A stretch of 61,072 nucleotides of DNA from Deltaproteobacteria bacterium (GTDB taxonomy: Bacteria; Desulfobacterota; Binatia; DP-6). The notes beneath the pieces were generated by a model. It worked only from the letters and a program-made list of their open reading frames with translations. It had not been told where the DNA came from and did no database searches. The translations under genes were made by a program, and so were the position numbers. The DNA is taken from NCBI GenBank assembly GCA_005879795.1, contig VBKJ01000136.1:1-61072 (forward strand). Reading direction: 5' to 3'. This document shows positions 58,663 to 61,072 of the stretch, in pieces (the stretch's first letter is position 1; each line of letters starts with the position of its first letter).

Positions 58663-60111
58663 TTACGAAGCGAGCGCCGACCGGGCGGGCGCGGCGAAGA
58701 GCCAGTCCGCCACGCCGACGCGCACGTAGGCGGCGAGCCGGCGGAGGTAGCGCGGCTCGCCGGCGAGCGTCCGGGCGAGCCCCCACAGCACGTCGGGACG
58801 CGTGTAGAAGACGCGGTAGGCGCGCCGGAAGTAGCGCTCCAGCACCTCGGCCGTGAGCCCGTGCGGCACGAACACCCAGTTCATGGCGTTCATGCGCTCC
58901 CAGTCCTCGGCGAAGGCGCCGTGCTGGCGGACCGTGACGTAGGACGGTGTCCCCGGGTAGGGCGTGAACTTCGTCACCTGCGCCAGGTCGAGGGGCGCCC
59001 TGCGCAGGAAGTCGACCGTCTCGGCGAGGCTCGCCTCGTCCTCGGTCGGGTGCGCCATCATGAGGAGGCCCTTCACGCGGATGCCCGCGGCGCGCGTCTG
59101 CCACAGGGTCTCCCGCAGGCGCGGGATCTTCACCTCGTGCTTCACGACGTCGAGCACGCGCTGCGAGCCCGACTCGATGCCGTACGCGATCTGCCAGCAC
59201 CCCGCGCGGCGCATGAGCCGGAGGTGCTCTGCGTCGAGCAGGTTCGGGTGGCTGTTGCAGCTCCAGGTGAAGCGGAAGCCCTCGGCGAGGAACCGCTCGC
59301 AGAGCTCGGTCACCCGCCGCCGGCTCACGGTGAAGAGATCGTCGTAGAAGAGGATGTGGCGCACGCCGAGCCGCTCGAGGCGCCGGCACATCGCGACCAC
59401 GTACTCGACGCCGTGGAAGCGGCCGCGCCGGCCCGAGGTCGAGCGGTCGCAGAAGGTGCACGAGAAAGGGCAGCCGCGCGACGTCACCACGCTCGCCACC
59501 GGCGTGGCGCGGTAGTTGAAGACGTTCGGCTGGAAGCGGAGCGGGAAGTCCGGCACCAGGTCCCACGCCGGCTCGGGCAGGCGATCGAGGGCCTCGCCGT
59601 CGAGATACTCGGCGCGCGGGTTCGCGTGCACACGCTCGCCGTCGCGCCAGACGAGGCCCGCGACGGCGCGCGGATCGCCGCCCGCGATCAGCTCCGGGTA
59701 CGAGCGCTCGCCCTCACCGACCACGCCGTAGTCGAAGCCCGGGAACATGGCGAGCGTCGGCTCGGGCACGGCGCTCACGTGCGGGCCGCCGACGGTGACG
59801 ACGACGCCCGGCACGAGCGCCTTCAGGCGCGCCGCGATGCGGGCCGCGTTGTGGATCGAGATGGTGGTGGCCGAGATGCCGACGTGGTCGGGGACCAGCG
59901 CCGCCACCTGCCGCGCCACCTGCTCGACCGGCGTCCCCGTGCGCTTCCCGTCGACGATGTGGACGCGGTGGCCGTGCTCACGCACGACCGCCGCGAGCGT
60001 CAGCGTGCCGATACCCGGGATCTCCTCCTCGCCCTCGCGCACCCGGTCGCGGCGGCGGTCCCAGCACACGTAGGGCGGCTCGACGAAGACCACCGTCCGG
60101 GGCCGCACCAT
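58663..60111 (-). CDS. B12-binding-type radical SAM protein
   Basis: 482 residues from ATG 60111. N-terminal cobalamin-binding-like Rossmann part about 1-150 (VVFVEPPYVCWDRRRDR, GIGTLTLAAVVREHGH, IVDG, VTVGGPHVSAV), then the radical SAM core with the cluster CPFSCTFC (Cys214, 218, 221), and a FYDDLFTV strand. GIESGSQRVLDVVKHEVK and AHPTEDEASLAETV are typical of the HpnP/BchE-like group. The canonical DxHxxG B12 motif is not evident (KRTGTP region), so binding of cobalamin is uncertain. The adjacent glycosyltransferase points to lipid or glycan modification. Confidence 0.9.
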   Translation of the reverse strand: MVRPRTVVFVEPPYVCWDRRRDRVREGEEEIPGIGTLTLAAVVREHGHRVHIVDGKRTGTPVEQVARQVAALVPDHVGISATTISIHNAARIAARLKALVPGVVVTVGGPHVSAVPEPTLAMFPGFDYGVVGEGERSYPELIAGGDPRAVAGLVWRDGERVHANPRAEYLDGEALDRLPEPAWDLVPDFPLRFQPNVFNYRATPVASVVTSRGCPFSCTFCDRSTSGRRGRFHGVEYVVAMCRRLERLGVRHILFYDDLFTVSRRRVTELCERFLAEGFRFTWSCNSHPNLLDAEHLRLMRRAGCWQIAYGIESGSQRVLDVVKHEVKIPRLRETLWQTRAAGIRVKGLLMMAHPTEDEASLAETVDFLRRAPLDLAQVTKFTPYPGTPSYVTVRQHGAFAEDWERMNAMNWVFVPHGLTAEVLERYFRRAYRVFYTRPDVLWGLARTLAGEPRYLRRLAAYVRVGVADWLFAAPARSALAS

Positions 60112-60224
60112 GGCGGGCGTATAGCGGAAGCGAGAGCGGCGGGGAAGGAACGGTTGCGGCGTGTCCTGCGTGGCCGGTAACCCGGAGCCATGAGACCCGC
60201 GAAGCGGACTGCCGAACGGGCAAA
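60112..60224. other. Short intergenic gap
   Basis: About 110 bases between the ammonia-lyase stop and the radical SAM start. A GGAAGGAA tract is present on the plus strand; no clear hairpin. Confidence 0.3.
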
Positions 60225-61072
60225 TCACCCCGCCACGCGCCCGAGCGCCCCCGCCAGGCGTTCGACGTCCGCGCCGAGCGGCCGGTCCTCGAGCAGCGGC
60301 GGCACCAGCTCGCGCACCCGGCCGTAGACCGCGTGCGTGCCGGCGCCCAGGTCCTCCGCGCCGACCAGGTCGACGGCCTCCGCGACGGCGAGCAGCTCGA
60401 TGGCGACCACGCGGCGCGCGTTGTCGAGCAGCCGGCGCGCGTGACGCACCGCCACCGTACCCATGCCGACCACGTCCTGGTTGTTGGCGTTGGTCGGCAC
60501 CGAGCCGAGGCTCGCCGGGTGCGCGAGGACGGCGTCGTCGGCGACCGTCGAGCTGGCGCAGTACTGGAGGCCCATGAGGCCGCTGCGCACCCCGACCTGG
60601 TCGCGGATCAGGAAGGGCGGGAGGCCGCCGCTGGTCGTCGGATCGAGGAGGCGCGCGAGCCGCCGCTCGGAGAACAGCGCCACCTCGGCGAGCGCGACCT
60701 TCAGGTGATCGACGGCGAGCGCGACCGGCTGCCCGTGGAAGTTCCCGGCGTGCAGGACGGCGTCCTCCTCGGGGAAGAAGGTGGGGTTGTCGGTCACGCT
60801 GCACACCTCGACCTCGACGACATCGCGTACGTGGGCCACCGTGGCGCGCACGGCGCCCAGCACCTGCGGCACGCAGCGGAGCGTGTAGGCATCCTGCACC
60901 GGGACCAGGCGGCCGTTCCCGCTCCTTTGCCCCGCCGCGCCGTCGCGCAGGCGGCGGCTCCCGGCGAGGAGCGCGCGCAGGTGCGCGGCCGACGCCTCCT
61001 GGCCCGCGTGCGCGCGCGCCGCGTGCACGCGCGCATCGAAGGCCTCGCTCCGGCCGCCGAGCACCTCGATGA
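60225..61072 (-). CDS. Aromatic amino acid ammonia-lyase, HutH-like (5' end outside window)
   Basis: C-terminal half, about 282 residues. GNFHGQPVALAVDHLKVALA, SVTDNPTFF, VQDAYTLRCVPQVLGAV and VLAHPASLGSVPTNANNQDV (VGMGTVAVRH follows) are signatures of the histidine/phenylalanine ammonia-lyase family. The MIO-forming Ala-Ser-Gly lies in the missing half, so substrate (His, Phe or Tyr) cannot be settled; HutH is the commonest bacterial form. It is followed by the radical SAM gene in the same direction. No hutU/hutI is visible. Confidence 0.9.
   Translation of the reverse strand, partial: IEVLGGRSEAFDARVHAARAHAGQEASAAHLRALLAGSRRLRDGAAGQRSGNGRLVPVQDAYTLRCVPQVLGAVRATVAHVRDVVEVEVCSVTDNPTFFPEEDAVLHAGNFHGQPVALAVDHLKVALAEVALFSERRLARLLDPTTSGGLPPFLIRDQVGVRSGLMGLQYCASSTVADDAVLAHPASLGSVPTNANNQDVVGMGTVAVRHARRLLDNARRVVAIELLAVAEAVDLVGAEDLGAGTHAVYGRVRELVPPLLEDRPLGADVERLAGALGRVAG

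Overview
This window is 61 kb of very GC-rich, gene-dense bacterial chromosome. The gene content suggests a Gram-negative, soil- or sediment-type bacterium of deltaproteobacterial, myxococcal or Binatota type. That assignment is an inference from exported lipoproteins, threonine-rich repeat proteins, ELWxxDGT repeats, a Cys-rich plus Kazal protein, GatCAB and the abundance of signalling genes. No ribosomal RNA or marker protein is present to prove it.

Layout. 0-5.6 kb holds the tail of a cupin-like gene, a Cys-rich/Kazal secreted protein split by one in-frame TGA, a cohesin-like Thr-rich secreted protein and a polar amino acid ABC transporter with a fused binding protein-permease. 5.6-8.8 kb holds two secreted helical proteins of unknown function, joined by a duplicated hairpin repeat. 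8.8-15.7 kb is an overlapping CDGSH-AddB-AddA recombination-repair operon. 15.8-23.8 kb is a mixed accessory stretch: undecaprenyl-diphosphatase, a GH5 cellulase of actinobacterial type, a nine-repeat ELWxxDGT protein, tRNA-Ser(GCU), small exported proteins and a macrodomain protein. 23.9-28.4 kb has clpB facing a lipoate-ligase/HEAT-repeat pair.

28.4-39.3 kb is a signalling island. It contains two paralogous GAF/coiled-coil/double-receiver proteins whose first receiver has Asn where the phospho-acceptor Asp should be, a NarL-type regulator, a CheB esterase without receiver overlapping a CheR-PAS protein, a MerR-like regulator, and a small conserved protein translationally coupled to a hybrid histidine kinase. 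This is the best candidate for an undescribed system. 39.3-42.9 kb is gene-poor and looks like the scar of an integrated element: an integrase C-terminal remnant and a 67-bp near-copy of the 3' part of tRNA-Ser(UGA), 889 bp from the full-length gene. The full-length tRNA itself carries an unusual C33.

42.9-61 kb is mainly housekeeping: a PPIase-DsbA-like protein, a lipoprotein, serS with yraN, and gatCAB in GTGA-overlapping order. A long codirectional minus-strand series follows: an aromatic amino acid ammonia-lyase (cut by the window edge), a radical SAM protein, a family 2 glycosyltransferase, an SRPBCC protein, engB, murI, secA with a coiled-coil insertion of about 250 residues, argJ and a CPBP protease. 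Many genes overlap by 4 bp (ATGA/GTGA/CTGA), so translational coupling is common here.
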